Source: Liopterus haemorrhoidalis (taxonomy: Eukaryota; Arthropoda; Insecta; Coleoptera; Dytiscidae). From it: DNA of 64,000 nt. The notes below the pieces were generated by a model, which made no database searches, was not told the origin of the DNA, and worked only from the letters and a program-made list of their open reading frames with translations. The position numbers and the translations under genes were made by a program. The stretch is taken from contig OZ020619.1 in NCBI GenBank assembly GCA_963971575.1, forward strand, positions 27,532,800 through 27,596,799, given 5' to 3'. Positions 63,171-64,000 of this stretch are shown in pieces; the first letter of the stretch is position 1; every line of letters begins with the position of its first letter.

Positions 63171-63871
63171 TAGTGGTTTCCAAAGTGGAGGGCGTGCAAG
63201 AATCACTAAGGGGTCGCGGGTTATTTGCAATTTTTTTCGATCTTTTATTGTCAAATATAATGCTAATTTTGATCTAACAACTAATGAACAGGAAAAATTA
63301 ATAGAATTTTCTTGTGATAGCTCGCTAAAAGATCAATTCAATCCGAATAATCCGGGGAAATTCTGGTTGAAAGTGGCCAAGGAATATCCCGCCTTATCAT
63401 CAAAAGCTATAAACATTCTTTTACCTTTTGTGATCTCATATATGTGCGAAACAGGATTTATCACATTAGCTGTTATTAAAACAAAATATCGAGCACGATT
63501 AATAGTGGAGGACGAAATAAGAGTAGCTCTATCTTCATATGAACTGCGTTTTAACGAATTATATGCCAAGAAACAAGCCCATACTTCACATTAAAATTGA
63601 TTAATTTTTATTGTATTTTGTATTACGTTTAATATTAATATAATTTATTTTTATACAATTTACGTGGTTTATGTTATGAGAATAAATATTTAGGGATTAG
63701 AGAAATTATTTATATTACATATTTGTACTACTTTTGTGATTATTATTTCAATAAAGACATTATTTACAAATCGTTTATAAATTTATATAAATCTGGCGAC
63801 CCCCTACATAGGGGGTCGAGATGGGATTATTTATGAAGGGGGCGTTAGTGAACAAAGTTTGGAAACCGCTG
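63171..63871 (+). mobile_element. hAT element relic retaining transposase C-terminus
   Basis: The left end TAGTGGTTTCCAAAGTGG and right end TTTGGAAACCGCTG are inverted. The flanks CCTTACTG and CTTTACGG match 6 of 8. An open frame (about 63256-63593) reads FDLTTNEQEKLIEFSCDSSL, then FWLKVAKEYPALSSKAINIL, LPFVISYMCETGFITLAVIK and TKYRARLIVEDEIRVALSSY: the C-terminal dimerisation region of hAT transposases (the E-P, P-F-..Y-CE-FS..., KTK-R block; ZBED5-like). Stop at 63593. The N-terminal and catalytic parts are deleted. Confidence 0.9.
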
Positions 63872-63879
63872 CTTTACGG

Positions 63880-64000
63880 TATTAGTGGTGTACGCTCCCC
63901 AAATATTAAACCATTTAGGGGGTGATTTACTCTTGTTTGTTTTTATACTTGTTTTCATTATGTTTATTATTATGGTTATTAAAATGTAACTTAATTGAGA
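63880..64000. other. Window end, no feature
   Basis: No signal other than AT-rich DNA after the hAT relic. Confidence 0.4.

Overview
This is a eukaryotic, AT-rich, intron-bearing sequence from an insect nuclear genome. The evidence is a clear insect ultraviolet-class opsin, a metazoan Mediator subunit (MED30), a GFOD1/2-type oxidoreductase, and a typical insect load of mariner, hAT, PIF/Harbinger and non-LTR elements. I cannot fix the order from sequence alone. The opsin tail and the transposon mix would suit a beetle, but that is only an impression. There is no prokaryotic gene organisation, CRISPR array or operon.

Host genes (four supportable). (1) A minus-strand Myb/SANT-like DNA-binding protein is inferred from two phase-compatible exons, 13586-13792 and 4732-5136, separated by an 8.4 kb intron packed with transposons. 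(2) A plus-strand UV opsin has five recognisable coding exons (28211-28399, 28473-28819, 38497-38669, 41861-42123, 46926-47043) joined by canonical GT-AG introns in consistent phase. A short N-terminal exon is probably upstream and was not found. (3) MED30 lies antisense and complete (33428-34429, minus) inside the 9.7 kb second listed intron of the opsin gene. (4) A single-exon GFOD1/2-like oxidoreductase lies at 55500-56681 on the minus strand.

Layout. 0-4.7 kb: non-LTR remnant, foldback and unassigned AT-rich DNA. 4.7-13.8 kb: Myb/SANT gene, whose intron holds a mariner, an RTE-type reverse transcriptase split by a 3.73 kb foldback transposon, and smaller foldbacks. 13.9-28.1 kb: mobile-element field with a full-length decayed mariner, several hAT elements with exact 8-bp target duplications, a Harbinger-type element, another mariner and a non-LTR copy with an (ATT)n tail. 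28.2-47.0 kb: opsin gene with nested MED30; its introns are filled by hAT MITEs, two non-LTR copies that were themselves hit by a poly(A) retroposon and a Harbinger-like element, and a probable solo LTR. 48-55 kb: a palindromic element with a two-exon acidic mini-ORF, a 2 kb hAT-like composite, and a hAT carrying a nested mariner. 55.5-56.7 kb: GFOD. 57-64 kb: pogo/Tigger remnant, hAT elements, two non-LTR copies and a perfect 224-bp palindrome.

The host genes are not functionally coupled beyond physical nesting. The most informative content is the insertion history. At least ten hAT-like insertions have exact or near-exact 8-bp duplications. Several nested insertions can be checked because removing the insert and one duplication restores the interrupted reading frame. 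Several DNA transposons share one architecture, terminal inverted repeats plus dense subterminal arrays of a short motif private to each element. One tandem-repeat module is shared between MITEs with unrelated termini.
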